A stretch of DNA of 64,000 nucleotides from Pseudomonadota bacterium. GTDB lineage: Bacteria > Pseudomonadota > Alphaproteobacteria > Rhizobiales > Xanthobacteraceae. Both the position numbers and the translations under genes were made by a program. The notes below the pieces were generated by a model that searched no databases, was not told where the DNA came from, and worked only from the letters and a program-made list of their open reading frames with translations. Location: NCBI GenBank assembly GCA_023386635.1, contig JAEWJH010000018.1:1-64000 (forward strand), written 5' to 3'. Below are positions 8,702-16,786 of this stretch, piece by piece. Every line of letters starts with the position of its first letter. Position 1 is the first letter of the stretch.

Positions 8702-9280
8702 ATGCCCAGCAAGCCTCGCGATTCAGTCGAGCATCTGTTGACCGAATGGCAGCGCGAACGGCCCGATCTCGATACATCGCCGATCGGAATTCAGGGCCGG
8801 ATCGTTCGGCTGTCAGCCCACCTGATGCGCCACATCGACGAGATGCTAGGGCCGCTTGATCTGGGGTGGGAGGTCTTCAGCGTGATCCTGACGTTGCGCA
8901 GGTCCGGCAAGCCTTACGAATTGCGTCCGGCCGATCTTCTGCGGGAATCGCTGCTCACATCGGGTGCGATTACCAATCGGATCGATCGCGTTGAGCAGAA
9001 GGGACTGATCGAACGGCGGCCGGATCCTGCCGATCGCCGCAGCTACACCATCCGTCTGACGCCGGCTGGCAAGAAGCTGGCGGACACGGCCCTTGCAGCA
9101 CACATTGCGACCACCGATGCGCTGCTCGGCGCGCTGTCGGGGCCTGAGCGCAAACAACTCTCCGGCCTGTTGTCGAAGCTGCTCGGCTCGCTCGAGGATA
9201 AGGCGCGGCCGAATGGCCGCAGGCCGGGTGATGCTCGCTCCAGCGAGCCTGTCCGAAAAGCACAGCGGCCGGCGCGATAG
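8702..9280 (+). CDS. MarR-family transcriptional regulator
   Basis: A 192-residue winged-helix repressor. The helix-turn-helix covers roughly residues 75-105 (RPADLLRESLLTSGAITNRIDRV), followed by the wing with the typical PDPADRRSYTIRLTPAG. ATG 8702 (MPSKPRDS) is preferred over upstream in-frame starts, which would run into the ATPase gene and the promoter region. It is divergent from the ABC operon and first in a plus-strand operon with the two hydrolases that follow. It probably senses the imported compound or a metabolite. Confidence 0.9.
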   Translation: MPSKPRDSVEHLLTEWQRERPDLDTSPIGIQGRIVRLSAHLMRHIDEMLGPLDLGWEVFSVILTLRRSGKPYELRPADLLRESLLTSGAITNRIDRVEQKGLIERRPDPADRRSYTIRLTPAGKKLADTALAAHIATTDALLGALSGPERKQLSGLLSKLLGSLEDKARPNGRRPGDARSSEPVRKAQRPAR

Positions 9281-9331
9281 GTACAGGTCGCTGGAAACGG
9301 CGAGGAATGGACAAAGGGCGAGGCAAGCACC

Positions 9332-10426
9332 ATGGCTGACCATCCGGCGAAACAGGATGATCTTGTCACATCGGCGATGTCACATTGGGGGCCACGCTTT
9401 GTCTCTAACGGCGTGGCGCTGACGGATTTCGAGGAGATCACGGGGCGGCTGCAGAGCTGGGACGACTGGTGCTCGGCCTGGTCGGAGCGCGCTGCCGATC
9501 ACGAGCGGATGGGGCGACTGGCGCTGGCCGAGGGGCATGCCATCAGCGCCGGCGAACATCTCGAACGCGCCGGTGTTTATTATCACTTTGCCAAATTTCT
9601 GTTCGTCCACGATCTCGCGCAGATGAAGGTCGCGCATATGAAAGCGGTGGCGTGCCGCTCCGATGCGTTGCCTTATCTGCGGCCGGCCGGTGAGCGGATC
9701 GCCATTCCCTATGAAGGCAAGACGCTGTTCGGCATCCTCCGCAAACCCGCGGGTATCGCGCGGCCGCCGGTGGTGGTGATGGTCATGGGGCTTGATTCCG
9801 CCAAGGAAGAAACCGCGGCCTATGAGCAGCCCTTCCTGGCGCGCGGCATCGCCACGCTGGCGTTCGACGGACCGGGCCAGGGCGAGGGGGAATATGACCT
9901 CGCGATCCGTGGCGATTACGAGCAGCCGGTGAAAGCGGTGTTCGACTGGCTCGCGTCGCGTGGCGATCTCGACACGAGCCGCGCGGCACTCTGGGGCGTC
10001 AGCATGGGCGGTTATTATGCCGCTCGCGCCGCGGCGTTTGAGACGCGCGCCAAGGCCTGCATCGCGCTGGCCGGCCCCTATGATCTCGCCGACTGCTGGG
10101 ATTCGATGCCGCAACTGACGCGGACCACCTTCCGGGTCCGCGCCAAATGCGAAACCGAAGCGGAGGCGAAGCGCCATGCCGCGACCCTTTCGCTGAAGGG
10201 CTTGGCGCAGCAAATCGCGTGCCCGCTCTACATCGTCTCCGGAAAGCTCGACCGTGTCATCCCGTGGCAACACGCGGAGCGCCTTGCGCGCGAAGCCAGT
10301 GGCGAGGTCGTCTTAAATTTGATCGAAGACGGCAATCACATTGCCAATAACCGGCCTTATCGGTGGCGTTCGCAGAGTGCCGACTGGCTCGCCGACAAGC
10401 TCGGTGCCAAACCAGCCTCGAACTGA
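9332..10426 (+). CDS. Alpha/beta hydrolase, 2,6-dihydroxypseudooxynicotine hydrolase-like
   Basis: A 364-residue protein with a long helical N-terminal cap (about 1-110) before the alpha/beta core. This layout is characteristic of the DHPON hydrolase/FrsA-like group, which cleaves C-C bonds. The nucleophile elbow is GVSMGG (Ser about 224), with a late Asp in SGKLDRVIP and a His in EDGNHIANN. It follows the MarR gene by 51 bases and precedes a decarboxylase-like amidohydrolase, suggesting hydrolysis of an aromatic ketone or ring-fission-type product. The family fit is good; the substrate is unknown. Confidence 0.82.
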   Translation: MADHPAKQDDLVTSAMSHWGPRFVSNGVALTDFEEITGRLQSWDDWCSAWSERAADHERMGRLALAEGHAISAGEHLERAGVYYHFAKFLFVHDLAQMKVAHMKAVACRSDALPYLRPAGERIAIPYEGKTLFGILRKPAGIARPPVVVMVMGLDSAKEETAAYEQPFLARGIATLAFDGPGQGEGEYDLAIRGDYEQPVKAVFDWLASRGDLDTSRAALWGVSMGGYYAARAAAFETRAKACIALAGPYDLADCWDSMPQLTRTTFRVRAKCETEAEAKRHAATLSLKGLAQQIACPLYIVSGKLDRVIPWQHAERLAREASGEVVLNLIEDGNHIANNRPYRWRSQSADWLADKLGAKPASN

Positions 10427-10453
10427 CGTCCGCTGTTCTCGGAAAATGAGGGA

Positions 10454-11431
10454 ATGATGCGTATCATTGCTGTCGAAGAGCATTTTATCACGCCGGGATT
10501 TGTCGCCGGACCAGGGAAGGTCACGATCGAGCGGTTCCGGGCCTCCCGTGCCGGTGGCGTGGAACTGGTCGACAAGCTCTCGGATGTCGGCGCACAGCGT
10601 GTCGCGGCAATGGATGCTGCAGGCATCGACATGCAGGTGCTGTCGCTCAATTCGCCGGGTGTCGAACAGGCCGAGCCGGAAGAGGCCGTTGCCTGCGCGC
10701 GCGATGCCAACGATTTTCTCGCCGAGGCGATCAGACAGAATCCGCAGCATTTCGCCGGCTTCGCCGCGTTGCCTGTTCAGGCGCCAGATCGGGCTGCCGA
10801 TGAACTGGAGCGTTGCGTGCGCAAGCTCGGCTTCAAGGGCGCAAATATCAATGGTCATACGCGCGGCCGCTATCTCGACGATGCCGCCTTCACGCCGATC
10901 CTGGAGCGGGCGGAATCGCTGGGTGTGCCGATCTATCTGCACCCCACGGTTCCGCCGAAGCCGGTGGTCGATGTGCTATATGGCGGCTTCTCGCCGCCGG
11001 TATCATCGATTTTCGCCAGCGGTGGCTGGGGTTGGCATATCGAAACGGCGGTGCATGTGCTGCGGATGGTGCTCGGCGGGGTGTTCGATCGCCACCCCCG
11101 GCTGCAGGTGGTTATCGGCCATCTGGGCGAGGGCATCCCGTTCATGCTGCCGCGGTTGAACAGGACGCTGTCGATGCAAACGACGAAGCTTGAGCGTCCG
11201 GTTGCCGATTATCTTCGGCAGAATCTGCATTACACGTTTGGCGGATTCAATTTCATGCCGACCTTCCTCAATCTTCTGCTGGAGATCGGCGTCGACCGGA
11301 TCATGTTCTCCGTCGACTACCCGTACTGCACCATGGAAGAGTCCCGCAGCTTCCTGATGAATCTGCCGGTGAGCGAAGCTGATCGCGCCCGCATCGCCCA
11401 TGGCAACGCCGAGCGTCTCCTCGGTCTTTGA
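10454..11431 (+). CDS. Amidohydrolase family 2, gamma-resorcylate decarboxylase / ACMSD-like
   Basis: A 325-residue TIM-barrel metalloenzyme. The N-terminal ligand motif is Glu-x-His (VEEHF), as in gamma-resorcylate and 5-carboxyvanillate decarboxylases rather than His-x-His hydrolases. Later motifs are the His of YLHPT, VIGHLGEG and the metal Asp of SVDYPY. Such enzymes remove CO2 non-oxidatively from hydroxybenzoates. Tandem ATGs at 10454 and 10457 follow an AGGG Shine-Dalgarno; the second has better spacing. It probably acts in sequence with the C-C hydrolase upstream. Confidence 0.85.
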   Translation: MMRIIAVEEHFITPGFVAGPGKVTIERFRASRAGGVELVDKLSDVGAQRVAAMDAAGIDMQVLSLNSPGVEQAEPEEAVACARDANDFLAEAIRQNPQHFAGFAALPVQAPDRAADELERCVRKLGFKGANINGHTRGRYLDDAAFTPILERAESLGVPIYLHPTVPPKPVVDVLYGGFSPPVSSIFASGGWGWHIETAVHVLRMVLGGVFDRHPRLQVVIGHLGEGIPFMLPRLNRTLSMQTTKLERPVADYLRQNLHYTFGGFNFMPTFLNLLLEIGVDRIMFSVDYPYCTMEESRSFLMNLPVSEADRARIAHGNAERLLGL

Positions 11432-11435
11432 ATGA

Positions 11436-11462
11436 ACGCAGCGCCGGGATACGGCGCTGCGT
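11436..11462 (+). terminator. Stem-loop after the MarR-hydrolase-decarboxylase operon
   Basis: ACGCAGCGCC (11436-11445) pairs perfectly with 11453-11462, and the 7-base loop can add one more G-C pair. It lies four bases after the stop codon and is followed by CGGTTTAG, a weak T tract. It also faces the 3' end of the convergent Bug gene, so it probably marks the boundary between the two operons. Confidence 0.6.
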
Positions 11463-11494
11463 CGGTTTAGCTACGGTTGTCGTCGATCCGTCGG

Positions 11495-12493
11495 CTATTT
11501 TCGAGCGATCCCGGCCTGGCGGATGGTACGGCTCCAGCGGGAGATGTCGGTTTTGAGCAGCGTCGAGAGTTGCTCGCCGTTGGTGATATCAGGTGTCAAT
11601 GCCAACGCCTGCAGGCGGGTTTTGACGTCGGGAAGGGCGCTGATCTCCCGCATTTCCTTCTCAAGGGTCGCGATCACGGGTGTCGGGGTGCCGGCGGGTG
11701 CGAACATGCCGTACCAGAGGTCGACGTTGAAATCCTTGTCGCCAATCTGTTCGTCGATGGTTTTGAGGCTGGCGACCTGCGGGATCGTGACCGGGCTGGA
11801 AATGCCGATGGCGCGGATGCGACCGTCGGCAAGGTTCGGCAAGGCCGACTGCACCGGCATGAATATCGCGCTGACTTCATTTCGGATCAGCCCCGTCAGC
11901 GCATCGCCCGCACCCTTGTAGGGGATATGCACCATGTTGATGCCGGTCGCGCTGCGAAACAGCTCCATCGCCAGATGCTGCGGTGTGGAAACGCCCGGTG
12001 AGGCGTAGTTCATACCACCCGGATTCGCTTTCGCCAGCGCCACCAGTTCTTTGACGTTAGTGGCCTTGGTGTCCTTGCTCACCACCAGCACCATCGCGCC
12101 CTTCAGCCACAAGCCGATCGGCGCGAAGCTTTTGACCGGATCGTAGGTGAGTTCGAACAGGCTCGGGCTCATCGCCAGCGTATTGGCGACGAGCAGCAGG
12201 GTATATCCGTCCGGGTTGGCTTTCGCGACCGCGGCCGAGCCGATATTGCCGGCGGCGCCGACGCGGTTCTCGACGATCACCGGCTGCTTGAGCCGCTGCT
12301 GCATCTTGTCGGCGAGCATTCGCGCCGCGATGTCGATGCCGGTGCCGGCGCTGTAGGGCACCACCAGCGTCACCATTTGCGACGGATAGGAGTCGGCGAG
12401 AGCCCGATCGGATGCCGCGGCGACCACGCCGCAGGCCAGCGCGAGGGCGGCCAATCCGTGAACGAGCCGGTGCAGAAGCGCTTTCAACATCAT
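11495..12493 (-). CDS. Bug-family (tripartite tricarboxylate-type) substrate-binding protein
   Basis: A 332-residue exported binding protein. ATG 12493 (MMLKALLHRLVHGL) with an AGGA Shine-Dalgarno gives a normal signal peptide ending near ALADS. The mature part begins YPSQMVTLVVPYSAGTGIDIAARM, the Bug-family ligand loop, and contains IPYKGAGDALTGLIRNEV. No TctA/TctB membrane partner is encoded in the window, which is common for Bug proteins. It follows the Rieske oxygenase by 19 bases, so it may capture that enzyme's substrate, probably a carboxylate. Confidence 0.88.
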   Translation of the reverse strand: MMLKALLHRLVHGLAALALACGVVAAASDRALADSYPSQMVTLVVPYSAGTGIDIAARMLADKMQQRLKQPVIVENRVGAAGNIGSAAVAKANPDGYTLLLVANTLAMSPSLFELTYDPVKSFAPIGLWLKGAMVLVVSKDTKATNVKELVALAKANPGGMNYASPGVSTPQHLAMELFRSATGINMVHIPYKGAGDALTGLIRNEVSAIFMPVQSALPNLADGRIRAIGISSPVTIPQVASLKTIDEQIGDKDFNVDLWYGMFAPAGTPTPVIATLEKEMREISALPDVKTRLQALALTPDITNGEQLSTLLKTDISRWSRTIRQAGIARK

Positions 12494-12512
12494 CTGTCTG
12501 TCCTTTTCGCGT

Positions 12513-13736
12513 TCAGACCGGAAAAACCAGCGTTGCCTGGCTCGGGGTCGTTTCACCGTCGCCGGTTCTGCTGCCTTGCAGTTTCTGCGCCACGAAGGCC
12601 GCCGCCATCCGCCGGCGGATCCGGGTCATGTCGCGATCCGGGGAGAGCAGCAACTCGTTGGCGCGGGATTCGACCAGATCGCCGCCGGCGGCCGCCATCA
12701 TGCGATCCTCGGCCGAGGTCTTGAGCTGGCGCGGTCGAACCACCTTTTCGAAATGCGTTTTCAGGCGCGTGCGGTCTTCCTCGGTTTCCGCGCGCCAGGC
12801 GGCGTAACGGAACATGCGGGTCTGGTTGTAGTTGATCGGCACCTGGAACAGCCGGGAGACGTAGGGCGCGGCATTCTCGACCGGACGCAGCGCATTGGTG
12901 ACGATCGCCGGCAGGTTGAACCGCTCGCCGCGCAACGGCGCCAGCTTGTGCCCGTGTTCGAGGTGGTTGCCGTCAAGGTCGACCGAGATGCCGCGCAGGC
13001 CGTGGCCGTCGGTCTCGACGATCTGCACGCGCCGATCGGCGAGCGGCACCGCACGTTTGCCTTCGGCCTTCTTTGCCTCCAGTTCCGCCAAGGCCTCCTT
13101 GTCGAGATACTGGAGCACGGCGTCATGCTGCTGCGATTCAACATGCAGGGTGACCGCGTGATAGGCATCGCTGCCGTCGATGACGAGCAGCCAGTTTGCG
13201 TCCCAGATTTCGGTCGGCAGCAGGAAATGCACGAACTTGTCCGGCTGGAACAGTTCTTCCGGCAGCGACTCTTCGAGCGGCGGGGCGGGGAATTTGTCCT
13301 CTTCACCGAGATAAGCCCAGATCAGCCCGCCGACTTCCGCCGCGCGATAGCTGCGCACGCACAGTTTCTTGCGGACAGCGGGAGTGGTTTCCTGCTCCCA
13401 GGGGATCAGGGTGCAATCGCCGCCGCCGGCAAAGCGCAGGCCGTGATACGAGCACTGCAACTCGTCTCCCAGCACGCGGCCGACGGACAATTTCACGTAG
13501 CGGTGCGGGCAGCGGTCGAACAGGACCTGCGGCGCGCCTCTGGAGTCGCGAAACACCACAAGGTCTTCATTCAGGCAGGTGACCGGTACCGGCGTGCCGG
13601 CGGGCACTTCGCTGCCTTGGATGATGGGATACCAGAAATTGCGCAGGCCGAGCTCAAGTCCGGCCGGCACGCCGCGGACGAGTTCAGGAACGGATGAGGA
13701 GGCGGGATTGCGTTGCAAAGAAGCAGCGTCGGCCAT
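12513..13736 (-). CDS. Rieske non-heme iron oxygenase, large (catalytic) subunit
   Basis: A 407-residue aromatic-ring or O-demethylating oxygenase. The Rieske [2Fe-2S] ligands are C76-P-H78 and C95-x-x-H98 (CPHRY, CSYHG). The mononuclear iron site is in DGSDAYHAVTLH (H193, H198, bridging Asp190). ATG 13736 is chosen: the open frame extends upstream to 14024, but that part lies over the LysR gene and would add about 96 non-homologous residues. No reductase or ferredoxin gene adjoins it; the nearest reductase is at 19406. It is probably controlled by the LysR gene upstream. Confidence 0.9.
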   Translation of the reverse strand: MADAASLQRNPASSSVPELVRGVPAGLELGLRNFWYPIIQGSEVPAGTPVPVTCLNEDLVVFRDSRGAPQVLFDRCPHRYVKLSVGRVLGDELQCSYHGLRFAGGGDCTLIPWEQETTPAVRKKLCVRSYRAAEVGGLIWAYLGEEDKFPAPPLEESLPEELFQPDKFVHFLLPTEIWDANWLLVIDGSDAYHAVTLHVESQQHDAVLQYLDKEALAELEAKKAEGKRAVPLADRRVQIVETDGHGLRGISVDLDGNHLEHGHKLAPLRGERFNLPAIVTNALRPVENAAPYVSRLFQVPINYNQTRMFRYAAWRAETEEDRTRLKTHFEKVVRPRQLKTSAEDRMMAAAGGDLVESRANELLLSPDRDMTRIRRRMAAAFVAQKLQGSRTGDGETTPSQATLVFPV

Positions 13737-13837
13737 GTCGGGTCTCCGATATTCGGCATTTGCAGCAACCGGCTGCGGTCGCCGTCCACCCGTTCTGGCT
13801 AGGTACTGTTTGGAATGAATCGCAAATAAGCAGCCTG

Positions 13838-13862
13838 CATAAGCCTTATGAGCCGGGCTCAT
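13838..13862. promoter_or_regulatory. Two adjacent palindromes upstream of Rieske oxygenase
   Basis: CATAAG-C-CTTATG (13838-13850) is a perfect palindrome with the T/A-rich shape of a LysR box. It overlaps ATGAGCC-G-GGCTCAT (13848-13862), a second perfect palindrome. Both lie in the 143-bp gap between the LysR stop (13880) and the Rieske start (13736). One may be a LysR activation site; the GC-rich one could also act as a short terminator for lysR. Function is inferred from position. Confidence 0.45.
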
Positions 13863-13879
13863 GCAACGGCGTTTGTTCG

Positions 13880-14851
13880 TCAGCGTTTGCCGCGCCGTGG
13901 ATTTTTTCGCTGGCTGCCGAATTCGGACGACCACGCGTGTGTCGTTTCGCTGCTGCGGAACAGCCGCACGAAATTCTGCCGCAGCCACATATTGGCGGGA
14001 TCGCGATGGAAACGCTCGTGCCAATAAACTTTGAGATCGTAACGCGGCAGAGCAACGGGTGGCGGCAACACCTTGAGCGGAAGGCGGCGTGAAAAAGCGT
14101 TTGCCAAACCAGACGGCATGATCACCAGGAGGTTTGTCTCTGCGATCAGCATCGGCAGAACGACAAAATCCGGAACATCAAGCTGGACCTGGCGACGGAT
14201 CGCATGTTTGGCGAGGGCGCGCTCCACCACCCCATGGGCCATGCCGCTCGGATCGGCAACCGCATGCTCGACCTTGAGGAAAGCATCGAGCGACATGCCG
14301 TGGCGGAACAGCGGATGCGCCTTGCGCACGACGCAGACATATTTGGTGCGGTAGAGCAGGCTTTGATGAAAGCCGGCCGTCAGATTGGTGAAGAATCCGA
14401 CCGCCAGATCGACTTCGCCGGAGGCGAGCGCCTCGCCCGGATTGCCGGTTGCGATCTGATGCACTTTCAGCGTCGTCGACGGCGCTTCGCGTGCCAGCGA
14501 CGTCATGAGTTGAGGCAGGAACGCGAGCTGACCGATATTGTTGAGATAGATGTTGAAGCGCCGATTGGCGGTGGCGGGGTCGAATTTCTGGGCGGCGGCG
14601 AGCCCATCCCGCAATGTCTCAAGGGCGGATTGAGCGGCTCCGCACAGGCGAGTGCCATACGGCGTTGGCGTCAGTCCGCCGGTGCTGCGCACGAACAAGG
14701 CATCGCCGAGTTGATTGCGCAGGCGCGCCAGCGCGTGGCTTGCCGCCGACTGGGTGATACCGAGGCGGCCTGCAGCAGCGGACAGATTGCTGGTTTCTGC
14801 AAGTGCAGCGAGCAGACGCCACTGCGTCATATCAATTCCGTCGAGCGCCAT
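13880..14851 (-). CDS. LysR-family transcriptional regulator
   Basis: A 323-residue regulator. The N-terminal winged helix is clear (LSAAAGRLGITQSAASHALARLR, about residues 19-41; then LGDALFVRSTGGLTPTPYG). A PBP2-type effector domain follows from about residue 90 and resembles NodD/NahR-group regulators of aromatic catabolism. It is upstream of and co-directional with the Rieske and Bug genes and divergent from the TRAP operon, so it could control either side. The effector is unknown. Confidence 0.9.
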   Translation of the reverse strand: MALDGIDMTQWRLLAALAETSNLSAAAGRLGITQSAASHALARLRNQLGDALFVRSTGGLTPTPYGTRLCGAAQSALETLRDGLAAAQKFDPATANRRFNIYLNNIGQLAFLPQLMTSLAREAPSTTLKVHQIATGNPGEALASGEVDLAVGFFTNLTAGFHQSLLYRTKYVCVVRKAHPLFRHGMSLDAFLKVEHAVADPSGMAHGVVERALAKHAIRRQVQLDVPDFVVLPMLIAETNLLVIMPSGLANAFSRRLPLKVLPPPVALPRYDLKVYWHERFHRDPANMWLRQNFVRLFRSSETTHAWSSEFGSQRKNPRRGKR

Positions 14852-15183
14852 ATCTCAGCCTATCGAATTTCGCCGTTGCCGAGAACCAGACGGTCATGCG
14901 GCAGTCCACGAGGACCCGCGTAAAGCATTGCGTTTTCCACATGCGGTTCTCCTGCGCCAGAGGCTGATCGTCCCCGCCCTTGGGCGCATCTCGGTTGGCC
15001 TCGCTGCCCCAACTTTCGGCGCGCCGTGCGCAACATTCTGGCAATGCAACTGCCTCTTGCAAACTAAAATTAGATAGGTACCAATCTATCTAGTTTGCGG
15101 CCCTGGGGCAGCAGGCCACGGCAGAGCCGGGTCTGCTATGGGGTCGCGGGCGGCCGTTGATTCCGGAGTTCAGGGGAAAAGCC
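14852..15183. other. 332-bp divergent intergenic region (LysR / TRAP operon)
   Basis: I see no credible gene here. The distal half is AT-richer and holds the nested inverted repeats described at 15059-15098. The remainder (14852-15050) is GC-rich with no clear motif. It must contain the promoters of lysR (minus) and of the TRAP operon (plus). Confidence 0.6.
15059..15098. promoter_or_regulatory. Nested inverted repeats, candidate operator of TRAP operon
   Basis: Outer arms GCAAACTA (15059-15066) and TAGTTTGC (15091-15098) are perfect complements. Inner arms TAGATAG (15071-15077) and CTATCTA (15086-15092) are also perfect and overlap the right outer arm. The right half, CAATCTATCTAGTTT, matches boxes upstream of the Rieske operon (about 18292) and of the ligAB operon (about 22552). 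The MarR at 20543 is the best candidate ligand, by inference. Confidence 0.6.
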
Positions 15184-16242
15184 ATGATGAAATCTATGGG
15201 CAAGGCGCTGTTTGCCGTCGCACTGCTGACAGGCGCGCTGACGCAGGTCGTGATGGATCAGGCGCGCGCCGATGAGACGCGCCTCAAGCTGCATACTTAT
15301 GTGCCGCTCGGGGTGCCGCCGATGGCGCATCTGATCAAGCCATGGACCGACGAATTGGCCAAGGCATCGAACGGCCAGCTCAAGATCGATATCTATCCGT
15401 TGATGCAGCTTGGCGGCCGGCAGCCCCAACTCGTGGATCAGGTGAAGGACGGCGTCGTCGATCTGGTCTGGACGCTGCTCGGTGCGACGCCGGGCCGCTT
15501 CCCACGGACCGAGGTGTTCGAACTGCCGTTCACCCACAAGAGCACGCTCGCGACCAATCTGGCTTTGCGCGACATGTTGCCGAAGGAATTGGCCAGGGAT
15601 TTCGCGGACTACAAGATCCTGCTGCTGCATGTTCATGCCGGCAACGCGATCCACATGAAGGACCAGGCTCTGCAGAAGCTTGAAGATTTCAAGCTCAAGA
15701 AGATCCGGTCGCCGGGGCAGATTTCCACCGAGTTTCTCGAGTCGATCGGCTCGACGCCGATTGCCACTACGCTGACCGACGTCTCGTCGATGATGTCGCG
15801 CGGCGTGATGGATGGCGCGCTGTTACCGTTCGACGTGTTGCCTTCGATCAAGCTGAACAGCCTGGTGCGCTATCACGTCCTCATGGCAGGGGATCAGCGG
15901 CCTACAACGGCGGTGTTCATGCTGGCCATGAACAAGAAGAAATATGAGGCACTGACGCCGGAATTGCGCAAGCTGATCGACGACACGACCGGCATCGACA
16001 TGTCAAAGAAAGCGGCCGAAGTGATGGATCGGTTTGACCAGCTCGGCATCAAGGCGGCGCAGGATAGCGGCGCCAAGGTGATCACGTTGTCTGCCGTGGA
16101 AACCGACAAGATCAAGCACGCAGCCGAGCCGGTCGTTGCAGCCTGGATGAAGAAACTCTCGGACGCCGGCGTCGATGCCAAGACGATCCTGGCACGGTCG
16201 CAGGAACTCGGCGGCAAATACGCGACGAAGGCGCCGCAGTGA
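15184..16242 (+). CDS. dctP: TRAP transporter solute-binding protein, DctP family
   Basis: A 352-residue periplasmic binding protein with a signal peptide MMKSMGKALFAVALLTGAL to about ARA, and mature start DETRLKLHTYVPLG. Family features include the KDGVVDLVWTLLGATPGRFPR segment and GAKVITLSAVE near the C terminus. ATG 15184 follows an AGGGG Shine-Dalgarno; an in-frame start at 15157 would spoil the signal peptide. It begins a dctP-dctQ-dctM operon. DctP proteins bind organic acids, including aromatic carboxylates, which would suit the oxygenase operon that follows. Confidence 0.92.
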   Translation: MMKSMGKALFAVALLTGALTQVVMDQARADETRLKLHTYVPLGVPPMAHLIKPWTDELAKASNGQLKIDIYPLMQLGGRQPQLVDQVKDGVVDLVWTLLGATPGRFPRTEVFELPFTHKSTLATNLALRDMLPKELARDFADYKILLLHVHAGNAIHMKDQALQKLEDFKLKKIRSPGQISTEFLESIGSTPIATTLTDVSSMMSRGVMDGALLPFDVLPSIKLNSLVRYHVLMAGDQRPTTAVFMLAMNKKKYEALTPELRKLIDDTTGIDMSKKAAEVMDRFDQLGIKAAQDSGAKVITLSAVETDKIKHAAEPVVAAWMKKLSDAGVDAKTILARSQELGGKYATKAPQ

Positions 16243-16775
16243 CACCCGACGAGGGGGAGGCCGGCAGCGGGCTGGTGAGCACAGGACGGGTTCTTCTCGT
16301 CCTGTGCCGCATCACTGCGCTGATCGGCGGCGCCGTTCTCGCCGGGATGATTGGCATGGACGTCGCCAGCATCGTCGGCCGGGTGCTGATCTCAAAAACC
16401 GTGCCCGGTGACTTCGAGCTTATCGAGATCGGCACCGCGGTCACCGCGCTGCTGTTTCTGCCCTATTGCCAGATCATGCGGCAAAACGTGACGATCGATC
16501 TGCTGGTCCGCGATCATCACGCCCGGCTGCTGCCGGTATGCAATGCAGTCGGCAATCTGCTGTTCACGGTGTTCTCCGCGATCGTGGCGTGGCGCTCGGT
16601 TGACGGTGGAATCGATCTTTGGCGCGGCGGCGACATGACAAGTGCGCTGCATCTGCCGTTGTGGCCGGTTTTTCCGATCGTTGTCGTGACCTTCGCGTTG
16701 CTGGCGATCGTCTCATTCTACAATTTTTTGTGCGACATCGCGGCGCTGCGTGGGCGCCCTGTCGTCCTGAACTGA
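16239..16775 (+). CDS. dctQ: TRAP transporter small membrane subunit, DctQ family
   Basis: A 178-residue four-helix membrane protein. The GTG start at 16239 overlaps the dctP stop by four bases (GTGA), indicating translational coupling. Hydrophobic segments lie near residues 15-40, 60-80, 95-120 and 135-165, and the second region carries the usual EIGTAVTALLFLPYCQ. It bridges DctP docking and the DctM ion-coupled channel. Confidence 0.9.
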   Translation: MTPDEGEAGSGLVSTGRVLLVLCRITALIGGAVLAGMIGMDVASIVGRVLISKTVPGDFELIEIGTAVTALLFLPYCQIMRQNVTIDLLVRDHHARLLPVCNAVGNLLFTVFSAIVAWRSVDGGIDLWRGGDMTSALHLPLWPVFPIVVVTFALLAIVSFYNFLCDIAALRGRPVVLN

Positions 16776-16786
16776 AGGCGTGACCC

